A stretch of 64,000 nucleotides of DNA from an uncultured Collinsella sp. (GTDB lineage Bacteria > Actinomycetota > Coriobacteriia > Coriobacteriales > Coriobacteriaceae): NCBI GenBank assembly GCA_900540985.1, contig UQIC01000003.1, positions 40,112 to 104,111 on the forward strand, read 5' to 3'. Of the stretch, positions 22,229 through 31,862 are shown one piece after another; position 1 is the first letter of the stretch; each line of letters starts with the position of its first letter. The position numbers and the translations under genes were made by a program. A model generated the notes under the pieces. That model was given only the letters and a program-made list of their open reading frames with translations. It searched no databases and was not told the DNA's origin.

Positions 22229-22357
22229 GTTGAGCATAAGTGAGCGAAAACGTTCCATTTGTGGCAAGGTGGCCCGAAGGAGGAGGGAAGCGTACTTGCG
22301 TACGCGACCGACGAGTGAGGGCCAGATTGCCCAAATGGAGCGTTTGCAGCGTCGACC
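22229..22357 (-). other. Covarying 3'-end structured element, copy C2
   Basis: It starts 2 bases after the mfd stop. On the minus strand it shows GGGTCGACGCTGCAAACGC, then P1 (22251-22261 with 22332-22342), P3 GGCAA/TTGCC (22263-22267 with 22327-22331), P2 GGCCC/GGGCC (22271-22275 with 22319-22323), the cap GCGTAC-GCAA-GTACGC with the conserved flank TCGTCGGTC, and the end GTTTTCGCTCACTTATGCTC. It lacks the extra CCGCCGTTC hairpin of C1 and C3. Confidence 0.75.
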
Positions 22358-22359
22358 CG

Positions 22360-25300
22360 CTAGTCGTCGTCGCTAGCACCCAGCTGCTGCAGCAGCATGA
22401 GCGCCGCGGCCACCGGGCCGGTGCCGTCGTTGGCGTCGAGGCCGCGACCCAGGCCGCTGCCCGCACCGGCGCCCGCCTTGTAGGGCACCGACAGCTTGCG
22501 GCTCTTGGGGAAGTTCACCGCGCCATAGCGGGTCTTAAGCTCATAGGCCACCTTCTTGGGCACGTCGACGCCCAAAAACGTGATGCGTCCGCCGCTGAGC
22601 GTGACACTCTCGAGCCCCAGGCGCTCGCCGCGGATGCGGATGCGCGCGCGATTGAACAGGTTAAGCCCCGCCAACGGCAGCTCGCCATGCGCGGCCTCGG
22701 TCTCTTCCTGTACCTCGTCGATACTCTCCAGGTCCTCTGCAGCCGCGAGCTTACGGTACACGAGCACGCGCTGGTCCACCGCCGGCAGGTACTCCTCGGA
22801 CAAGAAGTAGTCGGCCGGCAGGTTAATGCCCACGCTCGCCGCCTCCACGCCGGCATCGTCATCGCCGCGCGCCTCGGCCACGGCCTGTCCCAGCATCTGC
22901 GTAAACAGGTCAAAGCCCACGCTCGACAGATTGCCGTGCTGCTCGGCTCCCATAAGCGAACCGGCGCCACGGATCTCTAGGTCGCGCATGGCGATGCGCA
23001 TGCCGCTGCCCAGGTCCTGGAACTCGGAAAGTGCGGTCAGGCGCGCCGTTGCCTCCTCGGTGAGCGGCAGCTCGCCCGGGAACATAAAGTACGCGTAGGC
23101 CTGCGTGGCAGAGCGGCCCACACGGCCCTTGAGCTGGTAGAGCTGCGCCAGGCCAAGGCGCTGCGAGTCCTCGATGATCAGCGTGTTGGCGGTCGCGTTG
23201 TCGATGCCGCTCTCCACGATGGTCGTGGCGATGAGCACGTCGATCTTTTTGGTCGCGAACTCGATCATCACGTCCTCGACCTCGCGCGGGCTCATCTTGC
23301 CGTGCGCCACACCCACGCGCGCCTCGGGCGCGGCCTCGTGCACGCGTGCCACGGCGTCGTCGATGGTCTTGACGCGGTTGGACACGTAGTACACCTGACC
23401 GCCGCGGCCCACCTCCAGGCGAATCGCCGCGCTCACCACATCGGGGTCGTACTCCCCCACGTGCACGATCACGGGACGACGCCCGGTCGGCGGCGTGGTG
23501 ATCAGGCTCATATCGCGCACGCCGCTCGTGGCCATCTGCATGGTACGCGGGATGGGCGTGGCCGAAAGCGTGAGCACGTCAATCTGCTCGCGCAGGTTCT
23601 TGAGCTGCTCCTTGTGCTGCACGCCAAAGCGCTGCTCCTCGTCAATGATCACCAGGCCCAGGTTCTTGGGGTTCACATCGGCCGAAAGCAGGCGGTGCGT
23701 GCCGATAAGCACGTCGATCGTGCCCTCGGCAAACGCCTTGAGTGCGCGCTTTTGCTGCGCCGGCGTGCGAAAGCGGCTGAGCACCTCGACCTCCAGGCCA
23801 AACGGGGCAAAGCGCTCAAAGAACGTCTCGTAGTGCTGCTGGGCCAGAATGGTCGTGGGGCAGAGCACCATGACCTGGCGGCCGGAGTCAACGCACTTAA
23901 ACGCCGCGCGCAGAGCGACCTCGGTCTTGCCAAAGCCCACGTCGCCGCACAGCAGGCGGTCCATGGGCTTGGGCGCCTCCATGTCGGCCTTAATGTCGGC
24001 GATGGCGTCCAGCTGGTCGCGCGTCTCGTCGTAAGGAAAGCTCTGCTCCATCTCGATCTGCTCGGGCGTGTCGGGCGGGCAGGCGATACCGGTAATCGAC
24101 GAGCGGCGCGTATACAGGTCGACCAGGTCAAACGCCAGCTTTTTGGCGTTCTTGCGCGCTTTGTTGGTGGCACGCGTCCAGTCGGCGGTGTTGAGCCTGG
24201 TCAGGCGCGGCTTGTCACCGTCGGGGCCAACATAGCGCGTGATGCGGTCGACCTGCTCCAACGGCACGTAGAGCTTGTCGCCATCGGCATATTCCAGCAA
24301 AAAGTAGTCGCGCTCCTTGCCGCCCACTTCCTGGCGCGCGATCTCGCTAAAGAGCGCGATGCCGTGAGTGGCGTGCACCACGTAGTCGCCCGGCTTAAAC
24401 GGGAACGTGATCTGCGTGATGTCCACCTTGCGGCGGCTGCGCGCGCGGTTGGCGTCCATGCGGGCGTTGAGGTCGGCGATTGAGAACACGGCCAGGTTGG
24501 CATCGGGCACCACCACGCCCTGCGGCAGGGCGGCATCGACAAAAGTCACGCGTCCGCGCGAGATGGTGGGCACGGCGACACCGGCGGCAGCCTGGGCGGC
24601 ACCCGCCTCGAGCGAGCGGGCGTTGAGCGCATCTGCCTTGCGCTCGCGAATGGAAGCATGGACCTCCTGGCGAGCAGCACGATCGGCAGAATCCGCCGCT
24701 GCCACGCGTACGCGCTCGCCAATGACGCCGGCGTTTTCGGGCGCTGCCGTCAGCGACTCCTCAAAGGTAATGCCCTCGTCGCCAAAGGTGAGCTCCATCG
24801 ACTCGCGCGCGCCGCGATCGGGAATGGCGAACACGCAGGCGTAACGCTTGCCCACGACTTCCTGAATGCGCGTCATAAAGCGGTTGTCCGAGCCCGCGAT
24901 GGCCGGCTGCTCAATCTTGAGCTCTGCCGTAACCGCACCGCCGGCACGAATCAGGCTCACATAGTTCAGGCGCTGCTGGGCACCAAAATCGAGCTGCTGG
25001 GCACGCACGTACAAGCCATCCAGTCGGTCAATCCCCGCCTCGCCGGCACGCGCCTCGATATCCTCGTAGGCGCGCAGGCAGTCGTCGAACAGCGAGCGCG
25101 GCTCGGACAGCACCACGAGCGCCTTGCCGCTCACGTGTGCCAGCGGGCTCACGGTCTGGCCGTACATCACCGGCAAAAAGCGGTCAAGCTCGGGCGTGAC
25201 GATGCGTGCATCCACCATCTCGAGCAGCGCCGCCAGCTTGCTATCGTCCTGGCTGGCGCGATAGAGCGCCACATGCATGTTGTGGACCGCATCGTCGGTA

Positions 25301-25992
25301 AGCGCCAGCTCACGGCAGGGGAAGATTTCGATGCTGTCCTCGTTGCCGATGGTCTGCCCCGTGGAACTCACCATACGGCGGATGCGGTCAATCTCATCGC
25401 CAAAGAACTCAATGCGCACGGGCGCCTTTTCCTGCGCGGGAAACACCTCGACGGTGTCACCGTGCACGCGGAACAGACCGGGCGCATCGGCGGCGCCGGC
25501 ATTGGTGTAGCCCATGCCCACCAGGCGCTGCGGCACCTCGTCAAAGGGAATCTCCTCGCCCACCGCAAAGGTCGTGGACTCCCAATAGTGGCTCTCGACC
25601 GGCGGCACGCAACGCAGCAGCGCGCGAGCCGAGGCGACCATGATGCAGTTGTCCCCGCGCACGATGCGTCCCAGGACCTCGCAGCGCTGCGCCACCACGG
25701 CGTCGTCGGGCGCCTGCTCGCGCCAAGGGTAGTCCTTGCGCTCGGGAAAACGGCACACGTGTGCCAGGCCCACATAAGCGGCAAGGCTGCGCGCGGCGCG
25801 ATCGGCCGCGTCCTCGCCGCTCACAATGTAGACCGTGGGGCGCGGACGGCGCGCAAACTGGGCCGCCGCCATAAGCGTGCGACCCGACTGCGACACGGCC
25901 AACGTCACGTCCTCGCCGGCATCGAGCCCGGCCTCGACGGTCTGCAAGGCCTCGGCAGTGTAGAGCTGCGCGGCTATACGGTGAATGAGCAT
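22360..25992 (-). CDS. mfd: Transcription-repair coupling factor Mfd
   Basis: A DNA translocase that removes RNA polymerase stalled at lesions and recruits UvrA. It has 1210 residues, the family length. The N-terminal UvrB-like damage module (about 1-350) is followed by the CarD-like RNA polymerase interaction domain, FKPGDYVVHATHGIALF (about 525-541) with YVPLEQVDRITRYVG. RecG-type motor motifs are GDVGFGKTEVALRAAFK (Walker A, about 683-699), IDEEQRFGV (about 784-792) and the motif VI region YQLKGRVGRSATQAYAYF (about 952-969). A C-terminal TRCF domain ends in a short acidic tail. The start at 25992 has CGGAGG 7 bases upstream. The terminator of nth lies immediately before it. A covarying structured element follows the stop. 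Confidence 0.97.
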   Translation of the reverse strand: MLIHRIAAQLYTAEALQTVEAGLDAGEDVTLAVSQSGRTLMAAAQFARRPRPTVYIVSGEDAADRAARSLAAYVGLAHVCRFPERKDYPWREQAPDDAVVAQRCEVLGRIVRGDNCIMVASARALLRCVPPVESHYWESTTFAVGEEIPFDEVPQRLVGMGYTNAGAADAPGLFRVHGDTVEVFPAQEKAPVRIEFFGDEIDRIRRMVSSTGQTIGNEDSIEIFPCRELALTDDAVHNMHVALYRASQDDSKLAALLEMVDARIVTPELDRFLPVMYGQTVSPLAHVSGKALVVLSEPRSLFDDCLRAYEDIEARAGEAGIDRLDGLYVRAQQLDFGAQQRLNYVSLIRAGGAVTAELKIEQPAIAGSDNRFMTRIQEVVGKRYACVFAIPDRGARESMELTFGDEGITFEESLTAAPENAGVIGERVRVAAADSADRAARQEVHASIRERKADALNARSLEAGAAQAAAGVAVPTISRGRVTFVDAALPQGVVVPDANLAVFSIADLNARMDANRARSRRKVDITQITFPFKPGDYVVHATHGIALFSEIARQEVGGKERDYFLLEYADGDKLYVPLEQVDRITRYVGPDGDKPRLTRLNTADWTRATNKARKNAKKLAFDLVDLYTRRSSITGIACPPDTPEQIEMEQSFPYDETRDQLDAIADIKADMEAPKPMDRLLCGDVGFGKTEVALRAAFKCVDSGRQVMVLCPTTILAQQHYETFFERFAPFGLEVEVLSRFRTPAQQKRALKAFAEGTIDVLIGTHRLLSADVNPKNLGLVIIDEEQRFGVQHKEQLKNLREQIDVLTLSATPIPRTMQMATSGVRDMSLITTPPTGRRPVIVHVGEYDPDVVSAAIRLEVGRGGQVYYVSNRVKTIDDAVARVHEAAPEARVGVAHGKMSPREVEDVMIEFATKKIDVLIATTIVESGIDNATANTLIIEDSQRLGLAQLYQLKGRVGRSATQAYAYFMFPGELPLTEEATARLTALSEFQDLGSGMRIAMRDLEIRGAGSLMGAEQHGNLSSVGFDLFTQMLGQAVAEARGDDDAGVEAASVGINLPADYFLSEEYLPAVDQRVLVYRKLAAAEDLESIDEVQEETEAAHGELPLAGLNLFNRARIRIRGERLGLESVTLSGGRITFLGVDVPKKVAYELKTRYGAVNFPKSRKLSVPYKAGAGAGSGLGRGLDANDGTGPVAAALMLLQQLGASDDD

Positions 25993-26020
25993 GCTGTTCC
26001 TCCGGCATCGCAACGCCAAA

Positions 26021-26046
26021 AGCCCGCCGGGGCAAGCTCGGCGGGT
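26021..26046 (-). terminator. Terminator of nth
   Basis: The minus-strand stem CCCGCCG pairs with CGGCGGG around AGCTTGCCC and is followed by CTTTTGGC. It ends about 30 bases before the mfd start. Confidence 0.7.
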
Positions 26047-26149
26047 CGTACGTCAAATACATTGTCTGTCATGGTAGCGCATGGAGAGGACTCCGGCTCA
26101 AGGGCAAACCCAGCCCCGCAAAAAACGCCAGACGAAGATGCGTTCCGCC

Positions 26150-26815
26150 CTACCCCGCTACGCGCACGCTGGGGCACAAATCTGCCAGCGGGCATTCGTC
26201 GCACTTAGGTTTGCGGGCATCGCAGATCTCGCGACCTAAGGTGATCCACTGGTGATTGACCGACTCCCAATACTCGTGCGGCAAGATCTTGAGCAGATCT
26301 TGCTCGGTCTTGAGCGGCTCTTTGGCATGCGTCTTGGGACTCAGCATCAGGCGATGCGCGATGCGGTTGACGTGTGTATCGACCGCGATGCCCTCGACAA
26401 TGCCGTACCCCACGTTGAGCACGATGTTCGCCGTTTTGCGTCCCACGCCCGGCAGCTTTACAAGCTCCTTCATGTCGGCCGGTACCTCGCCGCCGTAGTC
26501 GGCGACGATTATCTGCGCGGCCTCCACGGCATGCTTGGCCTTGCTCTTATAAAAGCCGAGCGACTTGATGGTCTCGGCCACATCGGCCACGCTCGCGCCG
26601 GCCATGGCCTCGGGCGTGGGCCACTGGGCAAACAGCCGCGGCGTCACCTTGTTGACTTGCGCGTCGGTCGTTTGCGCCGAGAGCAGCACCGCGATGAGCA
26701 GCCTAAAGGGATTCTCGTGGTCCAAGAAGCACTCGACCGGGCCATAGCGACGGTTAAGGCGCTCGCACACCTCGATGGCGCGTTCGCGTTTGGCGGCATT
26801 GGTCTCGCGTGGCAT
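26150..26815 (-). CDS. nth: Endonuclease III
   Basis: A base-excision-repair DNA glycosylase/AP-lyase for oxidised pyrimidines, 221 residues. The helix-hairpin-helix with the catalytic lysine is LPGVGRKTANIVLNVGYG (about 117-134), the catalytic aspartate follows in AVDTHVNRI (about 140-148), and the [4Fe-4S] motif CDARKPKCDECPLADLC (C-x6-C-x2-C-x5-C) is intact at about 196-212. The start at 26815 has GAGGAG 5 bases upstream. A second HhH-GPD glycosylase of this window (33914-34819) lacks the cluster. Identification is certain. Confidence 0.97.
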   Translation of the reverse strand: MPRETNAAKRERAIEVCERLNRRYGPVECFLDHENPFRLLIAVLLSAQTTDAQVNKVTPRLFAQWPTPEAMAGASVADVAETIKSLGFYKSKAKHAVEAAQIIVADYGGEVPADMKELVKLPGVGRKTANIVLNVGYGIVEGIAVDTHVNRIAHRLMLSPKTHAKEPLKTEQDLLKILPHEYWESVNHQWITLGREICDARKPKCDECPLADLCPSVRVAG

Positions 26816-26878
26816 AACGACTCCTCGACTCAACGGCATAACAAACCTATGGGCACGATTGTCCCACGTACGGGGGCC

Positions 26879-28681
26879 TTAAGCCTCCAAAAATGCACCG
26901 GTCTGGCGGCTCCACAGGCTCGCGTATTCGCCGCCAGCCTCGACGAGCTGCGCATGCGTGCCGTCCTCGACAATCTCGCCGTCCGCCAGCACCACGATGC
27001 GGTCGAGCGCCGCCACGGTGGACAGGCGATGTGCCACCACAATGGAGGTGCGGCCGCGCATCAGGTTCTCGAGCGCCTCCTGCACCAGCGCCTCGGACTC
27101 GCTGTCCAAGGCAGACGTCGCCTCGTCGAGCACCAGGATCGGCGCATCGGTCAGAATAGCGCGGGCAATAGCCACGCGCTGGCGCTGGCCGCCCGAAAGC
27201 TTAACGCCCCGCTCGCCCACCATGGTGTCAAAGCCACGGGGCAGGCGATCGATAAACTCCAGGGCATTGGCCAGGCGCGCTGCCTCGCGGATCCGCTCGT
27301 CGGTGGCGTCGGGGCGGCCGTAGGCGATATTCTCGCGAATGGAGCGGTGGAACAGGAGCGCCTCCTGCGGCACGTAGGCAACCTGGCGGCGCAGGCTCTG
27401 CTGCGTGCAGCGCGAGACGTCCTGGCCGTCCACGAGCACGTGGCCGCCCTGAACGTCGTCCAGGCGCAGCAACAGCTTGGTGAGTGTCGTCTTGCCCGAG
27501 CCCGATTTGCCCACCAGACCCACGCGCTGGCCTGCCGCCACATGGAGCGTCAGGTCGTTGAACACGCTCTCGCCCGCCGCGGCGTCACGGTACGCAAAAC
27601 TCAGGTGCTCAAAATCAATCGCGCCCTCGCCCACCTTGAGCTCGGGGGCATTCGCGTCGTCTGCCACCAGACGCGGCTCGTCCAGCACGCGCGTCATCTC
27701 GGCCGCATCGCCCAGCGCGCGGTTGATGCGCTGCATCATGGAGCTCACGTAGTTCAGACGCATGGTGAGGTTGTACGTATAGGTAAAGATCATGACGAGC
27801 GCGCCGGCAGAGATGCCAAACCACGCGTTGCCGCCCGCGACGAACACACTCACCACGGCCATGGTGATAACGATAAGGCCCGAGGTCGTAAAGTTGCGTT
27901 GCATCATGGCGTGCATCGATACCGTTTCGGCATCGCGCGCAGCGCGGTCGGCGGCATCGAACAGGTCGCGCTCAAAGTCCTCGCGCCCACAGGTCTTGAC
28001 GGCCAGGATATTCGTGACCGCATCGGACAGCACGCCCGACAGCTTGTTCTGCGCGGCGGACGTCGCGGCCGAAAGCGGCATGATGCGCTTGTACATAAGC
28101 CAGACAAACGCGATGTAGACGACCATGATGCCCACCAGGATCACGGTAAACGTCGGCACCACCGGGGCGAGCGCCGCCACCGTGCAGACAACCGAGGTGA
28201 TAGTGGGAATGAGCGAATACACCGTCACGTCCACCAGACCCGTGTAGCCGCTCATAAAACGGCTCGTCTGGCTCACAAGCGATCCGCCAAAGCGGCTGGT
28301 GTGGAACGTCATGGATTGATTGGAGAGCGTGTCGAAGCACAGGCGCGCAAGGTGATAGTTGCCCGCAATCTCGAGCTTGTAGACGGTGTAGTCCTGCAGC
28401 TTGGAGAGGATCTGGCCTACCAGATTAACGAGCACGAGCGCCAGAATGTAAGGACCAAAGACCTCAAACACCTGGTCGCCCGCCACGGGGCCGGCCTGGA
28501 CACGGTCGACGATAAGCGCCATCACGTAGGTGTTGGCAAACGTGAGCAAATAGATATAGCCCGCCGACGAGAACACCGAGAGAAAGACGATCAGCGGCTG
28601 TGTGCGCGTGACGTCCCAAAAACGCTGCAACGTGCGGCGCACGGTTGAGCGTTTGAGCGGACTGGTGCTTCTCTGAGACAT
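26879..28681 (-). CDS. ABC exporter, fused permease and ATPase
   Basis: A half-size ABC exporter of 600 residues that should act as a dimer in the membrane. The six-helix exporter domain (about 20-310) is followed by the ATPase (about 345-585). Walker A is VGKSGSGKTTLTKLLL, the Q-loop YVPQEALLFHRS, the signature KLSGGQRQRVAIARA and Walker B ILVLDEATSALDSES. The H-loop is VVAHRLSTV. The protein resembles multidrug or lipid exporters (MsbA/BmrA type). Only one half-transporter is present, so a homodimer is likely. Substrate is unknown. AAAGGA precedes the start at 28681. The 63-base gap to nth suggests possible co-transcription. Confidence 0.92.
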   Translation of the reverse strand: MSQRSTSPLKRSTVRRTLQRFWDVTRTQPLIVFLSVFSSAGYIYLLTFANTYVMALIVDRVQAGPVAGDQVFEVFGPYILALVLVNLVGQILSKLQDYTVYKLEIAGNYHLARLCFDTLSNQSMTFHTSRFGGSLVSQTSRFMSGYTGLVDVTVYSLIPTITSVVCTVAALAPVVPTFTVILVGIMVVYIAFVWLMYKRIMPLSAATSAAQNKLSGVLSDAVTNILAVKTCGREDFERDLFDAADRAARDAETVSMHAMMQRNFTTSGLIVITMAVVSVFVAGGNAWFGISAGALVMIFTYTYNLTMRLNYVSSMMQRINRALGDAAEMTRVLDEPRLVADDANAPELKVGEGAIDFEHLSFAYRDAAAGESVFNDLTLHVAAGQRVGLVGKSGSGKTTLTKLLLRLDDVQGGHVLVDGQDVSRCTQQSLRRQVAYVPQEALLFHRSIRENIAYGRPDATDERIREAARLANALEFIDRLPRGFDTMVGERGVKLSGGQRQRVAIARAILTDAPILVLDEATSALDSESEALVQEALENLMRGRTSIVVAHRLSTVAALDRIVVLADGEIVEDGTHAQLVEAGGEYASLWSRQTGAFLEA

Positions 28682-28806
28682 GGGCTTCCTTTCGCATCTG
28701 ATAGGGCGAAACGCCATTGTTGCACACCGAAGCGCACTTCAGGCATGCGCGACACGAAAAGCGCCCGCGCCCCGCGCTTGCGCAGACGCCCCGCCGTCAG
28801 GTGCAT

Positions 28807-30162
28807 CTAGTCCTCGTCTTTTTGGTCTGCGGGCAGGCTCGCGGACGTGAGCCCTAAAATCTCGTCGGCCTCCTCGGCATCCTCCAGCGCGTCGATATCC
28901 TTGAGCTTGCGCTCCATAACGTTGGTGCGCGTGGTGATAATGCCCTCGACCGTCTTGCCCGCAGTCTCGATCTGCTGCTGCGCGCGACGCAGCGCCGCCT
29001 GATAGCGCGGCAGCTCAGCCTTGACGGCGGAAAGCACGCGCAGCACGTCATCGGTACGTTTTTGCAGCCTAAACGTCTGATAGCTCATCTGCAGGCTGTT
29101 GAGGATGGAGGCCATGGTGCTGGGGCCGGCAACGTTGACGTGATAGTCGCGGCCCAGGGTCTCGATAAGCCCGGGGCGGCTGACAACCTCGGCGTATAGG
29201 CCCTCAAACGGCACGAACATAATGCCAAAGTTGGTGGTCGCGGGCACGCTCAGGTACTTCTCGCAAATGTCCTTTGCCTCGCGCTTCACCATGGCGTCGA
29301 GCGTCTTGCGCGCAGCGGCAACGGCCTCCGCGTCGCCCGACTCCTGGGCGTCGAGCAGATGCTCGTACGCATCGCCCGGGAATTTGGAGTCGATTGGCAG
29401 CAGCACGGGATCGCCCTCGTCTACCGGCAGCTTGACGGCAAACTCAACGCGCTCCGAGGCGCCGGGCTTGGTGGCGACGTTTTCCAGATACTGGTCGGGC
29501 GTAAGGATGTCCGCCAGGATCGCACCCAGCTGCACCTCGCCCAAAATGCCACGCGCCTTGACATTGCCCAGCACGCGCTTAAGGTCGCCCACGCCGGTGG
29601 CGATAGACTGCATGTCGCCCAGCCCCTTGTACACGGCCTCGAGCTGGTCGCTCACCTGCTTAAACGATGCAGACAGGCGGTCGTTGAGCGTACGGGAGAG
29701 TTTCTCGTCCACCGTCGCACGCATCTGATCGAGCTGCACGTTGTTGTCCTTGCGGATGGCGCCCAACTGGGCATCGACCGTCTCGCGCACTTTGTCCAGG
29801 CGGTGCTCGATGCCCTCGCGGTTGGCACCAAGCTGTTGGGCCGTCTCACGGCGCAGGTCATCCATACGGTCGCCAGCCTGCGAGAACTCACGCGCGATGG
29901 TCAGGTAGCGCTGCTGCTCCACGGCGGCATCGGTTGTCTGCTGCTGCGCGATGGCATTTGCCGTGCGGCGGGTTTCTGCCAACGCGACGTTGAGGGCATC
30001 GAGCGTGCTGTTGGCCTGTTCGAGTGCTGCCAGCGTTTCCGTGCTACTGTCGCCACGCTCCCGCAACTCGGCACGCAGGCTCTTAAGCTGGAGGGCGCAA
30101 GCCACAGCAACTCCCACCGCCACCAAGGCGATCACAACAAGCACAATATCAATAGCAGACAT
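28807..30162 (-). CDS. rmuC: RmuC family DNA recombination protein
   Basis: The protein has 451 residues. An N-terminal membrane helix (MSAIDIVLVVIALVAVGVAV) is followed by a long coiled coil (about 40-180). The RmuC nuclease-like domain (about 200-380) has the conserved GILGEVQLGAILADIL, VEFAVKLP, LPIDSKFPGDAYEHLLDA and FVPFEGLYAE. RmuC limits inversions at short inverted repeats in E. coli. That is noteworthy here, because this genome region is rich in such repeats. The start at 30162 has GGCGGAG upstream. The acidic C-terminus ends PADQKDED. Confidence 0.94.
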   Translation of the reverse strand: MSAIDIVLVVIALVAVGVAVACALQLKSLRAELRERGDSSTETLAALEQANSTLDALNVALAETRRTANAIAQQQTTDAAVEQQRYLTIAREFSQAGDRMDDLRRETAQQLGANREGIEHRLDKVRETVDAQLGAIRKDNNVQLDQMRATVDEKLSRTLNDRLSASFKQVSDQLEAVYKGLGDMQSIATGVGDLKRVLGNVKARGILGEVQLGAILADILTPDQYLENVATKPGASERVEFAVKLPVDEGDPVLLPIDSKFPGDAYEHLLDAQESGDAEAVAAARKTLDAMVKREAKDICEKYLSVPATTNFGIMFVPFEGLYAEVVSRPGLIETLGRDYHVNVAGPSTMASILNSLQMSYQTFRLQKRTDDVLRVLSAVKAELPRYQAALRRAQQQIETAGKTVEGIITTRTNVMERKLKDIDALEDAEEADEILGLTSASLPADQKDED

Positions 30163-30213
30163 AAACTCCGCCCAACAAACCCAATCGAGTACCAATCAAA
30201 ACCGCGATCAATC

Positions 30214-30777
30214 TTACCCCGCCACACGCACCGGGCGCCCGGCCCCTTCTTGGGCGCCCCTCTCCTCCGCATATTCCATAATGCGGCGCGCCGTTTTCCT
30301 GCTCACCTTTGAGTCATCGCCGGCCAAGTATGCGTATACGTTTCCTTTATTCAGGCGCAGAGCACGGCAGAGGCCATAGCGCGTTACACCCGATTCCTCC
30401 AATGCTTCCAGCGTTTTCTTTCTCATCAGGGCGTTCACCCTTCTATCGGCCGCCGGCTTTTCCTTCACCGCTCTATACGCACGCCAAACGTTGGCATAAC
30501 GATTAGGGAGCTCACTTTTGGCGCATAGAGACGCCATGCTACCCGCTTGGCCGTACAAGGATAAAACGTCTCGGTAATCCTGTTCCATCCACGAGCCCTC
30601 GGATAAGCCCAGAACGTATTCGGCTTTTCCTTGCGCCAAAGCGAGCAAAAACAGAGGCTCCGCCACGCGCGGCGCATCCGTCGTCGCCTGCTCAACCAAT
30701 TTTCTAAAACTCAGCGACTGCTGTCCGGATAGCTCTCGGCAATAGCCTTTTAAGAATCCCTCAAAGGTCAGATTCAA
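30214..30777 (-). CDS. HTH protein paired with a nucleotidyltransferase
   Basis: The protein has about 187 residues and belongs to no family I can name. The middle part is helical. The C-terminal third, KTLEALEESGVTRYGLCRAL followed by RLNKGNVYAYLAGDDSKVS, reads as a helix-turn-helix with recognition helix NKGNVYAYL. The probable start is TTG at 30777, which overlaps the stop of the preceding nucleotidyltransferase as TTGA. AAGGAGG, inside that gene, lies 7 bases upstream, so the two are translationally coupled. The pairing of a DUF6036-type nucleotidyltransferase with an HTH partner resembles toxin-antitoxin or abortive-infection modules, with this protein as the likely antitoxin/repressor (inference). 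No phage genes are nearby. Confidence 0.6.
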   Translation of the reverse strand: MNLTFEGFLKGYCRELSGQQSLSFRKLVEQATTDAPRVAEPLFLLALAQGKAEYVLGLSEGSWMEQDYRDVLSLYGQAGSMASLCAKSELPNRYANVWRAYRAVKEKPAADRRVNALMRKKTLEALEESGVTRYGLCRALRLNKGNVYAYLAGDDSKVSRKTARRIMEYAEERGAQEGAGRPVRVAG

Positions 30778-31304
30778 CCGAGCACCTCCTTTTTGTATTG
30801 CCTGTATGCACAGACCATCTCTTGATAGCTTCGCTCCGAAGGCGACGACGCCAGTGCTTCTCCCTCGTCGAATATAAGCCGTTCGAGCAGCCCCCAATCA
30901 AGTCGGTCGACGAATGCCTGACTATGAAGATCGATGATGTCGTTCGGACGGAAGGCATAGAGCTTCATTACCGCCAGGTCCTCCAAGGATGGCGTAAAGT
31001 ACCTGATAAAACGCGCCCCAATATCCAAGGGAATCAAACGGTCTTCGTAATTAAATGGCATCTGATTACAATATGCCACCGCCATACCATTCACCTCGGG
31101 GTATCGAGCTATGATCTCGCGGAGACACCTGTCTGCCTCAAACACATCAATGTCATGTGTAACCGACCGATTCGTCACATCGTTTAGCATGAAGGCGCTT
31201 CCTCCCACCAATACAACGCTCGGCCTGTCGTCTCTTGGACCTATTTCCAGCTCTGCCTCTTCGTCAATGCCCAACAGAGTCTGCTCTAAATCCTGCTTAT
31301 ACAT
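30774..31304 (-). CDS. Nucleotidyltransferase-fold protein (DUF6036-like)
   Basis: The protein has 176 residues. VVLVGGSAFMLNDVTNRSVT (about 30-49) followed by HDIDVFEAD gives the GGS and h-D-x-D-h pattern of polymerase-beta-type minimal nucleotidyltransferases. A helical C-terminal part has SLEDLAVMKLYAFRPNDIID, typical of the group that includes AbiEii-like and DUF6036 proteins. The DNA before the start is AT-rich with no clear ribosome binding site, so a leaderless message is possible. It is first in a two-gene operon with the HTH protein. It may be a toxin that adds nucleotides to tRNA or protein, as known for related folds, but nothing here proves it. Confidence 0.68.
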   Translation of the reverse strand: MYKQDLEQTLLGIDEEAELEIGPRDDRPSVVLVGGSAFMLNDVTNRSVTHDIDVFEADRCLREIIARYPEVNGMAVAYCNQMPFNYEDRLIPLDIGARFIRYFTPSLEDLAVMKLYAFRPNDIIDLHSQAFVDRLDWGLLERLIFDEGEALASSPSERSYQEMVCAYRQYKKEVLG

Positions 31305-31427
31305 ATCAAATCATATTATTATTCATCTTCAATAATACTATTCAGTCGCACGATAGGGCCCGTAAGATGCAAGGATTCCACTCGTGGCGATAATCCTTGC
31401 ATCCAAGAAGACCAATGGCGGCAAACG

Positions 31428-31862
31428 TCAGCCTTCCCAACCGACCTGGATGGTTGTTATGACATCGCCTAGGCGCTGGCCGAGGGCTGACAGATGTTGG
31501 AGCACCTCGTTGGGCGATGCGCCGTTGAGGATGCACGTGAGGGCATACGACGCCAGAAAGATGGCCGCAAGCCCTAACGGGATGAGCACGATCATCGCCA
31601 ATGTGCGCAAGCGCTGGCCCACACGGCGACGACGCGCACGACGCTTGTCGAACGCGAGCTCCTGCGCATATGAATCTTGCTGTACGGAATAGGCCTCTGG
31701 CGCCGATTCACACCCGGGCACAGCTGCAGGTACAGCAGCGGGCACGACATTTTGCGCAAAGGGCTGGGCTGCCGCCCCTTGCATTTGCATCTCCATGAGT
31801 CGTTGCTGCTGACGCAGCATGCGCTTAGCTTGTTGCTGCGGAGTCTCAAGAAACAGGTCCAT
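31428..31862 (-). CDS. Small membrane protein of unknown function
   Basis: A protein of 144 residues. The N-terminal half is Gln/Met-rich (TPQQQAKRMLRQQQRLMEMQ) and then Ala/Pro-rich. A basic stretch DKRRARRRRVGQRLR comes next, followed by a single membrane helix LAMIVLIPLGLAAIFLASYA and a short C-terminus ending TTIQVGWEG. The positive stretch before the helix predicts a cytosolic N-terminus. TTGGAGG lies 5 bases before the ATG at 31862. A TTTGGTCAG-type motif lies about 200 bases upstream. I do not recognise the family. Confidence 0.7.
   Translation of the reverse strand: MDLFLETPQQQAKRMLRQQQRLMEMQMQGAAAQPFAQNVVPAAVPAAVPGCESAPEAYSVQQDSYAQELAFDKRRARRRRVGQRLRTLAMIVLIPLGLAAIFLASYALTCILNGASPNEVLQHLSALGQRLGDVITTIQVGWEG

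Noticed and set aside
26252..28648. 798-codon plus-strand frame opposite nth and the ABC exporter
   Set aside because: It crosses a gene boundary on the other strand, has no start signal and no motif.
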